Shown here: piece after piece, positions 1 through 10,565 of the stretch
How positions within the stretch are numbered: position 1 is the first letter of the stretch
Layout: each line of letters opens with the position of its first letter
NCBI GenBank assembly: GCA_905116865.2
Contig: CAJHNH020002090.1
Span: 208,501-272,500 of the forward strand
Direction of reading: 5' to 3'
DNA length: 64,000 nucleotides
DNA from: Candidula unifasciata
Lineage: Eukaryota; Mollusca; Gastropoda; Stylommatophora; Geomitridae
Notes under the pieces: model-generated
Seen by the model: the letters and a program-made list of their open reading frames with translations, nothing else
The model's database searches: none
What the model was told of the DNA's origin: nothing
Program-made: the position numbers and the translations under genes

Positions 1-314
1 AAAGAAAATAGAAATCGTCTTTAATATGAATAATGTCGCAGTCATTACCTGTGCAGATATAAAGATTGTCTGGTTTTCTGTACCACGCCGGCGAATGGTG
101 ACAAGTTGTGCGTTCCAAATACTGCGCATGCGCATTTACGAACGTGGCTTTAATTAAATGTCACTAAAATGAAAATATTTTCATAACAAATGTAGCCACA
201 TATTTTAAACCATGACAGGTAGAATCCTGATATTAAGACAAACATATCCTGACATTTTCAGCTAAATTAGTTTAGTAGTTTCTGAGTCTATATGTAATAA
301 ACAAACACACAAAC

Positions 315-317
<3 letters not shown>
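1..317. other. non-coding sequence, no gene seen
   Basis: No coding region or repeat family is recognised here. The one notable word is a perfect palindrome TGCGCATGCGCA at 123-134. It fits the animal NRF-1 binding consensus, but no transcript start is visible next to it. Confidence 0.4.

Positions 318-371
<54 letters not shown>
318..371. repeat. (TA)n microsatellite
   Basis: Uninterrupted TA dinucleotides of about 54 bases. The minus-strand LINE-A fragment ends exactly at its right border, so the microsatellite lies at the truncation point of that copy. Confidence 0.95.
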
Positions 372-373
<2 letters not shown>

Positions 374-785
374 TGTATCCAGGACACTCATATCTACCCG
401 TGTTTAATTCCTGCAGCATGATGATATCAAAGACATAAATCCTTCTCTCCGGTACAGGTTCTCTTTGATTGGCACTACGGCAATTCCAGTAACCCTATTT
501 AATATTTAATCCCAGACACTCCTCTTTTAGCCTGACTCTCCGGGCTCCGGCTTTCCCATTTCTATGCCGTCCTCTCTCTCTCCGTTTCCTCGTCCTCTCC
601 TCTTCCGACTCTCTTCGTTGCCCCTGAAGATAGTATCAAGTACAGAGCATGCACTCCGTAGCTTCAGTGATGACTCTTTTTATTATTAAGTACAAAATCC
701 ATAGACAATTTTCTTTAAATGCAGCAGGCAAACGGTCTTAAACTTGTTTCTTAGTTTGACGCAAAAAATTTATCTGACTCTTAAT
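372..785 (-). mobile_element. LINE-A 5' leader and start of endonuclease (fragment)
   Basis: Read on the minus strand, this segment aligns by eye over about 330 bases with the plus-strand stretch at 14.53-14.85 kb. Both have the leader ending in a purine-rich GAGAG/GAAGAGGAG block and then the start of an apurinic-type endonuclease with the words QELN and RYECPGYI. It is therefore the 5' end of the same LINE family. The copy stops at the (TA)n tract, leaving only the leader and the first residues of the endonuclease. It is non-functional. Confidence 0.75.
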
Positions 786-803
786 ATGCTGTACTGTGCT
801 GAA

Positions 804-1330
804 TCAAATAATGGGCTTACAGTCTTTTTTCTTGCTTCTTCTTAATTTAAGCTCCAATCTACAAATTTCTATGTTGTGGTCGCTCCCGGCGTCAGGTTTC
901 CTTCTAGCAAATACATCTTGTATCGAGGTCCTCCACTTCTCATTGTACAGTATGATGTCACTTTGGTTCCTCATGATGCCATTAGGTGACCTCCATGTAT
1001 ACTTCTGGATATCTTTGTACATGAAGATTGTTCCACCAATGACTAAACTGTGGTGGAGACAGAAGTCGGTCAGCCTTTCTCCATTATTGTTCATCTCTCC
1101 TATTCATTATTCCCTCAAGATGGATTGAAGTCCTATGTTATCCCTTCCCAATTTTGCGTTCAAGTCCCTCATAACTATAAGTAGGTCATGTTTGGGGACC
1201 TTCTGTGTCAGTTCATCTAACTGGGTATGAAACTCATCTTTCTTCCCAACTCTTCCATCATTTATTGGTGTATAACATTGTATGACTGTAATTTTCATGA
1301 ATATGAACTCAAAGCATGCAGTTATTAGCC
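804..1330 (-). mobile_element. non-LTR retrotransposon endonuclease domain (fragment)
   Basis: Two adjoining minus-strand reading frames give a typical LINE apurinic-like endonuclease. The first (1107-1298) contains ITVIQCYTPIND and DLLIVMRDLNAKLGRDN, where DLNAK is the metal-binding loop. The second (804-1094) contains ERLTDFC, the TWRSPNG word and GSDHNIE, the last being the catalytic SDH motif. This architecture is often annotated in animal genomes as a craniofacial development protein 2-like protein. The two parts differ by a frameshift near 1100, and no reverse transcriptase follows. It is a dead fragment and differs from the LINE-A endonuclease. Confidence 0.8.
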
Positions 1331-1906
1331 TTTCATTTATAGCCCGCCATCCAATCAGAGATTCGATTACTTATTTAGTGAATTTATGGGCTTTGCCTGG
1401 GTGTTACTTAGTGTTGCTCAGCTCCGGTCTCCTATAAGAATAATCCTGATCAGGGGTGAGTGTTTGTATCTGTGTAGGCTGACGCCCTTCTTAAACAAAA
1501 CGAAACTCACTGTAGACCCTCCAGGTGAGATGATGCAACTTAAAAACAGTAGTTTAGCATCTTCTTTCTAGTGTCGACCAGGGCAATTGCCCTACCTGCC
1601 ATACCATAGATACCCGACTGCTTGCATGCCGTTGATAATACCACTCCTTAACAATACCAGTGCAGTCAAAATAGCCTGTTTAATCTGCACGCTCATTTCT
1701 TTGAACACACACATACTAGCACAAAAATATCGGGTAGACTAGTGTACTTATTTAATGAGACAAATCATTTTTGTCAAGCCTTTAACGGAACATTAGCCAT
1801 TAAGATGGGCTTCCTTGTTCGCTCCACAGATAAGACTGCTGTGAAAAGTGGGGGAAAAGAATGACATTAGGGAAAAATAAATAGGGAGCAAAGTTGTCAC
1901 TACATC
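1331..1906. other. unassigned sequence
   Basis: No protein motif is recognised. On the minus strand it could be the leader of the endonuclease fragment at 804-1330, because it lies directly upstream of that frame, but I cannot show this without a second copy. Confidence 0.3.
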
Positions 1907-2190
1907 TTTCTTCTTCTGCTTTTGTTTTTCTTTTTCTCAGTCTTCTTTTCTTTAGCGCTCACCGGCTTAAAAACTCCAGCCAAAAGTTTTGGTTATTCGT
2001 CCACTCCTGGATTTTAGTCTCGATCCAGACTTGAGTTTTTCATGCACGTTTGCTTTACACATTTGGCTTATTTGTACGTAGATTGTTTGTTCCTTGCCTC
2101 TTAGGCAGATGCACTATGCCTAAAGGAAACACTATCACTAGTCGCCTCCAACGGCTTGTTTGTTTGGGCATGAGTCTATTCTCTGTTCTC
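1907..2190 (-). mobile_element. SINE-3 copy (AAG-tailed short retroelement)
   Basis: On the minus strand this shares ordered blocks with the complete copy at 12398-12695: AGAATAGACTCA near the 5' end, GTGCATCTGCCT, GAGGCAAGGAACAAA, TCCAGGAGTGGACGAA, GCTGGAGT and a terminal run of AAG/GAA-rich sequence. The order and orientation are the same. It carries no reading frame of its own. The A/AAG-rich end marks the 3' side. I see no convincing target duplication. Confidence 0.65.
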
Positions 2191-2524
2191 TGAAATGGAG
2201 CCATTTAACTGTGTTAACTGTTCTGCTCTCTTCACATTAGTAACCTATTACAGAGGTTAACGTGCTATCACATTTCAGAACTTATTTTAATCACATGGGT
2301 TCACATCACAATGAAAGGGAATCAGGGAGTGAATTTACATGGGTATGAAATTCATAACATGTGAGTGACGCAGTTTAAAAATAAATGGGAATGATAAATA
2401 TCTCAGTCAATAAAACTAGGTGTTGGGATAGATGTCTTAATCAAATCATAGATGACAATAGGATTTTCCATCTGTCACATTAGTATGTTAAGTAATAAAA
2501 TATTGGAAACTTAACTCCAGATGA
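2191..2524. other. non-coding sequence, nothing recognised
   Basis: AT-rich sequence with no reading frame, tandem repeat or recognised element. Confidence 0.4.
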
Positions 2525-2640
2525 GGGAGTCGCCGTTGCGTTGGCGGCTAGACACCCGCCTGCGGGTCGGAATGTCGTCGGTTCGCGTCCTGGTGGAGCC
2601 GGACAATTTTTTTAAAAATGACCTTGACTCGGTCAATGCA
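2525..2640 (+). mobile_element. SINE-2 head (tRNA-derived)
   Basis: The segment begins with a tRNA-like block: GGCGGCTAGACACCCGCC followed by the B-box word GGTTCGCGTCC, as in an RNA polymerase III promoter. After it comes GGTGGAGCCGGAC and then TTTTAAAAATGACCTTG. The minus-strand copy at 58.1-58.3 kb has the same order of blocks, which is what makes this a repeat family rather than a tRNA gene. The body is truncated after about 115 bases. Confidence 0.65.
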
Positions 2641-2759
2641 GAGAGAGAAGAGCGAACAGAAGCATGACAGATCTAAAAAGCCGAGGTAGCACTTGAGAAA
2701 GATCGTTTACGTGCAGCAGAAACCACTAACTGGGTGGCAGGTTGAAATCTTAACTTTTC

Positions 2760-3245
2760 ATCCAACTGTGCTAACAGACAGTCTTGAGAATCTCCCTATA
2801 ATGCTAGTGGGGTGTTATTACAGAAACTGAGTGGCGAACATCGGTTCTGCATTGATTATCGGTTACTCAGTGGGACTATCAGTTCCAAGAAGAGTCTTTT
2901 CCCAACCAAGGACAATTCTTTGCTAGGCCAAGCAAGGTGAAATACTTTTCAAAAGTAGACATCGGCAAAGGCTGTTACCAAATACCGGTGAAAACGGAAG
3001 TACGGCCTTAACTGACTGCTGCCTTATTTGAGTACCGAGAAGTTCCCCATGCTTCTATGGGAATTCTACCAGCAACTCACTTATTCAGGCGACCTATCAA
3101 AGGGCCATTGGAAAAGATGATACTACCCACTGCTTTTTCTAAAATTCTCCAGTTACGGCACCTAGAATTCCCCGGGGGTATTTATTATCCTGGTTCCACG
3201 TGTCTAGTCAGCTCACAGACCCATGACTACAAAGACCAAACCGCT
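2760..3245 (+). mobile_element. Ty3/gypsy-type reverse transcriptase relic
   Basis: Translation from about 2936 reads VKYFSKVDIGKGCYQIPV, followed after a stop by LTAALFEYREVPHASM. This corresponds to the palm region of Ty3/gypsy LTR-retrotransposon reverse transcriptase (family pattern: FSK-D-KGY-QIP, then TAF...PFGL). The first catalytic aspartate is present in KVDIGKG. The YxDD box is not seen, and stops interrupt the frame. No long terminal repeats are recognised nearby, so this is an isolated fragment. Confidence 0.65.
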
Positions 3246-3253
3246 AACATCGA

Positions 3254-3301
3254 GAGAGTTCGTTGCCTCGTTTGTTGAGAAATCGAGAGTTCGTTGCCTC
3301 G
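3254..3301. repeat. short direct repeat pair (17 bp)
   Basis: GAGAGTTCGTTGCCTCG occurs at 3254-3270 and again at 3285-3301. It is seen directly; no function is assigned. Confidence 0.85.
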
Positions 3302-3439
3302 CTTGTTTCATTTACCACTTGCTCGTCCGTTTCTTGTTAACTTGATACTTGACTGATCCGCTTGCATTGTCGGCTGTAATCGTCGTGACTGGTTAACTTG
3401 ATCGGCATTTGTTTGGCTGTCAGTAGTCCGCACCCGTAA

Positions 3440-5867
3440 CAGGGAACGAGAAGACTGAAAGTAGCAGTGAAGCTCATCCCCAACAAAAACATGCCGGTAG
3501 GCTTAACAGGTCAGGCACACACGAATCCAAGACCCAGCATGGGTAGGGCACACACAAAAAGGTAGCCTGGTGGAATGACCTCTGTACTTCAACCAACGAA
3601 GAGAGGCGGAAAGCTCTGCAGAGGTACAGGCGCACTCGTTCACCAGGTGACTTCAAGAAATACCACAATCTTAGAAACAAGGCCAACAGTGCAGTAAAGA
3701 AGGTCAAAATAGCCAATTGGAGGTTATTCTGCCAGAACCTATCCCCTAGGACAGAAACCAGCGCAGTCTGGAAACAGATTAAGGTCATCCAGGGCTCCAA
3801 CCAACGAACCAAAATAGCCAATATTAAATTCCCCGAACCCGCAACCTCCGATAAAGAGAAAGCGGAACTGTTTAGTCAACATTTCTATGACGTCAGCTCA
3901 AACGAAAGCTAGGCGCCCAGGAACTACGTAGAAAAGCCTAGGTCTAAGAAGTTATAAATCTCCCACCGGACGACGAGAGGGAACCTCACTACATGGACCC
4001 AGATTGCACGAAAGACGAAGTAGTCTCGGCCATCAACGACAAAACTGATTCAGCGGCCGGCCCCGACACACACAGCTACGTGCTTATCAAAATGCTACCA
4101 CCCAATGCCTTAGATGCCCTGACGAATCTCTTCCACCTAGTGTGGCGAGGAGGCGAGATTCCACACCTCTGGAAGTGGGCCATAGTCGTTCCCACCCTCA
4201 AATCCGGAAAGGACCCACATAATGTCGACTCCTACCGCATAGTCTCACTCACCTCCCACCTAGGAAAAATCATGGAGACAATAATCAATAATAGAATTTC
4301 GTTCCACATGAACAATAACTATTTAGCCCTACACAGTCGGGATTCCACGCCGAAATGTCCACAATGGACAAAATTATCAAGCTAGAGGACCATGTCAAAA
4401 GGGTCTTTAGACAGAGAAAAAGAACTATCGCTGTCTTCCTGAACTTAGCACAAGCCTACGACCAATGCTGAAGGGAAGCAGCGATAGCGAAAATACACAG
4501 ATTGGGTATAAGAGGCCGCACCCTCCGGTTGGTGAAAAGCTTCCTTAGCGACCAAACTTTTTCAGTGGCAGTGAATAACGAAGTTTATAAGGCTCGCATT
4601 CAGGAGAACGACACCCTTCAGGGGGCGGTGATCTCCCCCCTCATCTTTAACATCTTAGTCAACGACATTAGGGAGGCGATTGAGAACCCAGAGGTGAAAT
4701 TATCTCAATTTGCAGATGACAATGCTTTGTATTACAGCAACACAGGCACTAGAACCACCCGGGAAGCTTTGCAGAAAGAAATTCACAATATAACACAATG
4801 GATGACGAAATGGGTGATTAAGATCAACGTGACCAAATCGGTCATGATCTTCAACAACAAAGGAGTAGAAAGATACAACCCGGACGAAAGCCGCATCGTT
4901 ATCAATGGCCTCACAGTCCATAGAAAGCAGCACACGACGTTTCTAGGCATAGTACTAGACCAGCAGCTGAGCTGGAGAAAACACGTCGAGGACACAGCAA
5001 CAAGATGTAAACAGTACCTGAACATGCTGCGGCTCATTAAAGGGACCGGATGGGGTGCTTATACTAGCACCATAACTACGTTCTACAAAGCCTTCATAAG
5101 GGGAGATTTAGACTGCGGCTCAATAGTCTACATGGCAGCGAGCCAGAACATCCTACAGAAACTGGACGGAATCCAAGGTCAAGCACTCACCACAATCTTC
5201 GGCTTGGGAAGAGCAGCCTGCAGAGAGGCGATGGAAGTCGCGCTGGGAGTTGTACCCGTCAGCTAAAACGGCAACAATTAGCGCTTAACTACTGGACCAA
5301 AGTAGGCCGCGACCCCGAACACCCAGCCACCAGGGCCCTCCAACCCAACCGGTACCACTGGGAGGGGCCTTCCAAACCCATCCAAAAATTTCAAAAACCG
5401 ACGGCATGGCTAGTCGCATGGCAATTACAATTTGACGAGATGGCAGATGTAGTTCATAGCTGCATAAAGTTCAAACGTCACTGCCACCGTGGCAAATTGT
5501 ACTTCCCACGACCAACATCAGCCTCGCCAAACAAGTCCTCAAAAATGCAGATCCGAGTCAAGTCAGGAGAATAGCAGAGGACCACATCAACACAATCTCA
5601 ACAAGTGCCCTGGCAGCCTACACAGACGGCTCCAAGAACAAAAACGGGGAAGCCGGGTCAGGGATCATCATCCCGGACCGCTTGATAGTAATAAACATTG
5701 GGCTCCCAGACAACTCAGCGGTTTACACTTCGGAACTAATAGGCATCTTGAAGGCCCTCGAAGCGACGGTAGACAACCCACCAGTCAAGATGTGCATTCT
5801 CACTGACTTGCTGGCAGCTGTAATGGCGCTAAAATCAATTGGCAAAAGCAGCCGGCCAGACATCAGA
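3440..5867 (+). mobile_element. LINE-B: RT plus RNase H non-LTR retrotransposon, 5'- and 3'-truncated
   Basis: In order: a pre-RT linker frame (3568-3912, WWNDLC, RRKALQRYRRT, stop at 3910), the RT fingers (3993-4340, SAAGPD, IVVPTLKSGKD, SYRIVSLTS), a frameshift near 4335, then RT palm and thumb (4502-5266) with QGAVISPLIFN and the catalytic box QFADDNALYY. An RNase H domain follows (about 5610-5860) with AYTDGSKN, TSELIGIL and ILTD. The first palm aspartate position reads FLNLAQAYD, with asparagine where the family has aspartate. The copy ends inside RNase H at 5867. It is more GC-rich than its surroundings. RT followed by RNase H suggests the I superfamily. It is inactive. Confidence 0.88.
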
Positions 5868-6833
5868 CATATTTTTGTTATGAGTCCTGTCGGTCATGTG
5901 CATGTTGTATGCATGCTGTGGAGTGGGATGGTTTTGTTTATGAATCCCCGGAGTATAAGGACGCACCCAACTAGGTGTATGCGTACATGCACTCGAGTAC
6001 TCATACATGCAGACAACACTACATATTTGTACGTCCTTTCATACTTATCCGTGTATGCATACCTAATTGACATTACGTACACACGCAAACTCTTTCATAT
6101 GCGTTTACCAATGCCTGTACTTACATTCATTAAAAAAAAACGAGTACATCCACACGTAGTGATATTCACTCTTCCATGTCTTATGCGTTTTGTGTCGCTT
6201 TGTCTGTAATTTCGTCTGGTCGTGTCACTTTTAAGTTATGTCCCGTTACTGATATGTGACCTGTCCGGTACTGACGTATCATGTTTTGGTGGATGGTGTG
6301 CGTTGATGACGTTCTTGCTGCTTACACCCTTCATTCCATTTGTTCTCATTAATGAACAGACATACAGCAACACAGTTTATGGTTTCTTTGATTGCACTGT
6401 CATTCGTACACTCACAAATATATAAGTATACACGCTCTCATATATATACACACATGCACACTCATACCCACATATACATGCATACAGTAATACATTTAAA
6501 TCCATGTACTCATTCATCTGTACCTTTCGCACAACTATATTCCCACTGTTCCGTCCACACGTGATTCCGTACCATCCACCTACATACACTGTGTCTTATG
6601 TATCCATCCTATACACAAATGCACTCATACTACACTCACTCATCCTTGTGTATGTGTCCATGTTCACATCTATGCACTCATCATACTTACACTATCTCTC
6701 TGACTCTAGGATGTCCGGGGTTACCATCTCATCAGTTCCTTCTGTTATACTGAGTAAATCCCTAATTTGGTCTTTTTATTTTTTATTTGTTTTAATAAGG
6801 TATTGTTTAACCAGTTTTTGGATGTCTTTATTG
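5868..6833. other. AT-rich non-coding sequence
   Basis: Sequence rich in CATAC/ACACA words. Several open frames exist on both strands, but none has a recognisable motif or a codon pattern like a gene. It separates LINE-B (plus) from LINE-C (minus). Confidence 0.5.
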
Positions 6834-7549
6834 CTATCTACATTTAAACATTTGTTTGCAGTAATTTGTTGTTTGCGTTTTAGAAAAAAACTCCTCAATG
6901 GGTTTCCTTTCCAATTTATATTTAGTGCAGTTTATTATATGATGCTCTAGTGTATTATCTTGAAAGCAGTCCAGACATAGTGGAGATGTAAATTTCTCTG
7001 GGTGCCACCCTAATCTAGCTCTCCATAGTAGTTTGTTAGCTGGAATTTTCAGTTTGTCCCGTACCTGTGTGTTAAGGCTGGGCTCTTTAAGGATATTGTA
7101 GGCATCTCTGCCATTATTGCTCCCTTGCCATTGTAGTTTCCACATTTTAATTATATGTCGTTTGATTATGCTGGTCCTTTCTATTTTTCCGAGTCCTACA
7201 TCTTTTAAGTCGGCTCTGTGGCTAAGTCGATGCGAACACTTCGCTTCGTAATGCCGGGATGCCGGGTTCGATCCCAGCTGCGGGCAATGCACCTTGCGTT
7301 GGTTTCGACAGTGGTATCAAGAAAGCCGACCGTCCAGGAAGCAATGGCAAACTACTGGACGTAATTTGCCTAGAGAAACCACACAACAGCCAGGGGCTGT
7401 TAGGGTTGGTTCTGCAACGTCCTGTAAAGGATACGCAACAACCAACATCTTTTAAAACATCACATTTTGCTCCCTTTTTGGCTGCTATGTCAGCTTTTTC
7501 ATTGCCTATTACACCTCTGTGTGCTGGTACCATTACTGGGTTAGTATGA
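6834..7549 (-). mobile_element. LINE-C: C-terminal part of an RNase H LINE, split by SINE-1
   Basis: On the minus strand, 7549-7456 encodes the end of an RNase H domain (VMVPAHRGVIGNEKADIAAK, the H and D of this domain's end). 7197-6834 encodes the downstream region with LWRARLGWHPEKF, a Cys/His cluster PLCLDCFQDNTLEHHIINC, and a terminal basic stretch. The two halves abut in the same frame once the SINE at 7209-7444 and one copy of its target duplication are discounted. The copy is AT-rich and lacks RT, so it is the 3' remnant of an element distinct from LINE-B. Confidence 0.8.
7209..7444 (+). mobile_element. SINE-1 copy 1 (tRNA-derived) with 11-bp target duplication
   Basis: The head is tRNA-like: GGCTCTGTGGCTAAGTCG (A-box region) and GGGTTCGATCCC (B box). 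The body has GGCAAACTACTGG and TTTGCCTAGAGAAACC, and the end is CCTGTAAAGGATACGCAACAACC. ACATCTTTTAA at 7198-7208 is repeated exactly at 7445-7455, a target-site duplication. It sits inside LINE-C coding sequence. A second copy of the same family lies at 41173-41398. Confidence 0.9.
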
Positions 7550-7569
7550 ATTAAGTTAATGTTGATAAT

Positions 7570-9500
7570 GCAAGTGATTCAAAGTCTAGCATTAAGCTAT
7601 AAAGAATCGGACGACGAGTGGAGCGTTAAGCGAGCGAGGCTTGCGATTGGCTGTCAGCGAATTGGAGCGTCAATGTGAATGGAATGAATGGTCAGCAGAC
7701 AATGAGCTGCTTAATGCCTGAAGACATCCGACACTCCGGCTCGCACCAGTGAGCCGGTTATTGATGAATTGTCACGCAGCCAGCCGAAGAAGAAGCCTCT
7801 GCTACAGACGGAAACCTATCCTGCCTGGTTGCCGATCCTGAGATGCCAGCCCTCACCTCAACAACGACAGCAGGGTTTTCAGTGGAGATCTGTTTCAAGC
7901 AGAACAGTGAAGGACAGGCTAAGTTGGCCGTCATGACTACCTTAGTCACCCTAATAAAGACCCTGCTAGAAAAGCGCACTGTCTCGCGCATACGGAAAAC
8001 CAAGGACGGTGTAATTGCTACGCTGTCTGAATCCACAAGAACTCAACAACTGGTGCGCGACATACAGAGAGGGGCCTCTTCAGAGCAGCGGCTTCCCCAA
8101 GATATTACTGTCGCTACTAGGCTATTCAGAATTTTGAGGCGCTGGGTGCTCAAGTTTATGGAACCACAACTTTCAGACGACGAGATCAATAAAGAGGTGC
8201 AGATTGAAAACTCAGACCTGGAAATCATCAATTCCTCAAGAATAAGTACAACACCACTGCTGCAGTGATCACCACTAGGCCAATGCCTGCCTGCCAGAGT
8301 TCTCTTCAACAAGAAACATCCGAAGCGGACAGATTCATTTCAGAACTACTCCAATTCTCTCGCTGCCAGAGGGCGTGACACACCGCATCGACCTGCCGCA
8401 TCAGCCTCTCGTGCAGGTACTGTTCACAGACTCACGACTTCAAGGAGTGTCCACTGGCAAAAGCTGACACTGACTTTAAAAAAGTCAAACCTCAACTGCA
8501 AGTGCACCAACTGTTCTGGTGCACACGGTGCAAGATACCCAGGCTGCCCGTAACGCAAACAGTGCAAGAAGGTTCTCGCCGCAGCCGTCACTGAGAACAT
8601 TCCATGCGAAATATCCAGAAAGAAAAGGGAGGCGCCCAGGGCAACCAGGCCACAAGAATCAAGTCAGCCGAGAAGCCATCCTACCCTGCCAACAAAAGAC
8701 GGAACATCTGACAAGGCGAACGCCGCCAACAAAAGACGGAACATCTGACAAGGCGAACGCCGCCAACAAAAGACGGAACATCTGACAAGGCGAACGCCGC
8801 CAACAAAAGCACTGAACTTCTACAAACACTACCGGAACTGAGAACCGAAATCCGTGCACTCCAGAAGGAGAAAGCGGCTGTCGCCATTGAAAGCTCCGAA
8901 ACGCTAGACCTGATGTTAGGAGAAATCAAAGCCACTAAAGATGACAGGCTAGCACATTTTATGCAGCAAGTCAACAGTCAGGCAGAAGCTGCAGAAACAA
9001 AACAAAGCAACCACAAATTTATCTCAAGTCTAAAAACAGCCCAGGTCAAAGAAAGGCAGCGTCAAGAAGAAAGGTAGGAGCGAATGAAGGAGGTGGCAGA
9101 ACTCAAAGAAGCCCGTGAGAGCACCTACAGTGAAATCGCGCTACTAGTACAGGCAAAAACAAATACAGAAGCTGCTATCTGTGCAGTGAAATAAGAGAAA
9201 TGTTCTCTCTAAGAAAAATGAAACTTAGCAAATGCCAAAACAAGCACTAGTAGGGTTGAAAAAGGCACCTCAACTGACGAAACGAAGAAACAGCACAAAG
9301 CGCAGTCAACAGAACTAGCACAGAAAAAGGACAAAGGCACCGAAACACAAAATATAAATCACAACATCAAAAAGCCCTCCTAGACAAGAAACACGCCAAC
9401 TCGATTAAAAATCGGAAGAGACTAAAGTACTACTGGCACAACTCTCAGTGGCTTGGGCCCAACTAGATCTCTACAAAGTAAAAGACATAGATGAAAAAAC
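7570..9500 (+). mobile_element. LINE-J: ORF1 (Gag-like) region of a non-LTR retrotransposon
   Basis: After a non-coding leader, the frame at 7843-8268 encodes about 140 residues. It is followed in shifted frames by zinc-knuckle-like motifs, CRYCSQTHDFKEC (near 8415) and CTNCSGAHGARYPGCP (near 8504). The second is a C-x2-C-x3-H-x6-C arrangement common in ORF1 proteins of Jockey/I-type LINEs. Next comes a Lys/Glu/Gln-rich stretch (8811-9078, ending at a stop) that reads as coiled coil, and a degenerate Lys-rich continuation. Frameshifts, including one caused by a 37-bp tandem duplication at 8701-8811, destroy the frame. No RT follows. This is an old ORF1 fragment. Confidence 0.65.
8688..8811 (+). 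repeat. 37-bp unit tandemly repeated three times
   Basis: Copies start at 8701, 8738 and 8775, each opening GGAACATCTGACAAGG; a partial copy (GCCAACAAAAGAC) precedes at 8688-8700. The copies are almost identical, so the duplication is young relative to the surrounding decay. Because 37 is not a multiple of three, each copy moves the LINE-J reading frame by one base. Confidence 0.95.
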
Positions 9501-10372
9501 AGGAGCCAAATACTAGAAATTCAAAACAACCATTCCAGGCCAAAGAAACAGAAAAAAACCCAATAGCAGCAAACACCCAAGCAAGGCAAGCGAGGTAGTA
9601 GACGAGGGAACTACCCATGCCAGGGTAGAAGAAGCCAACCTGATGCAGCACCAAGCCCGAAACAAGCCCTTTTTAGTGCTAAGAAACCAAAAGCACAGAC
9701 AGCAGCCAGCACCAGACGCCATGAGATCCGACCCCTACCAGACACAGGCCGCCCCTTGCAAAACTGACAGTGCGTTTGATCACCATAGCTGCTATTTATT
9801 TGCTGGCCGTGGCTGCAACTGGACCGAGGACATGTGGAGAAGGATCTGGAATAGTTTTAATCTGCTCATTACCCAGCTATTCGTCGAATGAAGTTAATTT
9901 TCGGCGATGACGCCTGGTCTCGCAGTGTGTTCAAGGAGGCATGCACCTTATGGTTTGCCAGATCAAATCGTGTGTGTTTTGCTGACTGAGGGCGCTTTGC
10001 ATGGCTGCCATATGGCATTCACTTGAAGTATCCAGCGTATCTGACTCAGTTTGTGACTGGAATCACTGGCAAAGGCGGTTGAGAAATTATGGGCCAAGCT
10101 CGTTTGCTGTGATGCCGGAACAGTAAGGACTAACTAACTAATCATATCCCAATGTGCATAAAACAGTCGGACAAAAGCCATCGATGCCTAACCAGACCAC
10201 GCAGGACATTTTGTAGCAAATAAATTGAAACAGGCGAAAATCGTTTCGCCACAAAGAAACACATTTAAGCTCAGACAGCAAAGAAACGTTTCTTCTTATA
10301 GCAGGCCTACGGGCAGCTGGAAAAGGATCAAGTTTGGAATTTTTTTCCCCTTACAAATTGGAATTCGAATTG
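9501..10372. other. unassigned sequence with a short (AACT)n run
   Basis: No reading frame is recognised. GGACTAACTAACTAATC at about 10126-10142 looks like the tetranucleotide 3' tail seen again at 56643-56672 and 58568-58595. The segment before it may therefore be the 3' region of a LINE of that type. Confidence 0.35.
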
Positions 10373-10565
10373 GTGTCTAGTCAGTCTACTGACAAGACAT
10401 TGACTTCGCCGCTTCGAGATACTAAGCTAATTGATTTCGTGTATGTGTGTAAAATTGTTTTATTTATATATGTGCTAATGAAGGCTCCATAGCCGCAACG
10501 TTCACGTTTTGTTTGTGTTCGTTATATTATGAAGCTTGTTGATATAGTTTTCGTTCAGTTTTATG
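10373..10565 (+). repeat. dispersed repeat HR, copy 1
   Basis: About 190 bases shared with 18247-18429. Both contain CTAGTCAG, then ACAAGACAT, then GAGATA-(C/T)-(T/G)AAGCTAA, TTGTTTTATTTAT, GAAGGCTCCATAGCC, GTTTTGTTTGTGTTCG and TTATATT-TGAAGCTTG. The central block resembles a hammerhead ribozyme. No reading frame is present. Confidence 0.8.
10469..10512 (+). ncRNA. degenerate hammerhead-ribozyme-like motif, copy 1
   Basis: The core reads CTAATGA (10475-10481; hammerhead consensus CTGATGA), then a stem-loop GGCT-CCAT-AGCC, then GCAAC where the consensus is GAAAC, then GTT and CAC. The GTG before the core can pair with CAC after it as stem I, and stem III would be minimal. Two core positions are mutated, so self-cleavage is not expected. 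Type I hammerheads with a minimal stem III are known from Penelope-like retroelements and retrozymes. The match here is by eye. Confidence 0.35.

Noticed and set aside
2760..3245. Endogenous retrovirus
   Set aside because: Only a short Ty3/gypsy-type RT fragment is seen, with no envelope, protease or long terminal repeats. An ordinary LTR-retrotransposon relic explains it.
7209..7290. A functional tRNA gene
   Set aside because: A- and B-box words are present, but there is no proper cloverleaf. The tRNA-like part continues into a repeated body flanked by a target duplication, so it is a SINE. The same holds for 2525-2600 and 28545-28622.
3440..7549. LINE-B and LINE-C as the two halves of one element with a twin-priming inversion
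   Set aside because: The relative order and orientation are wrong for twin priming, nearly 1 kb of unrelated DNA separates them, and their base composition differs strongly.
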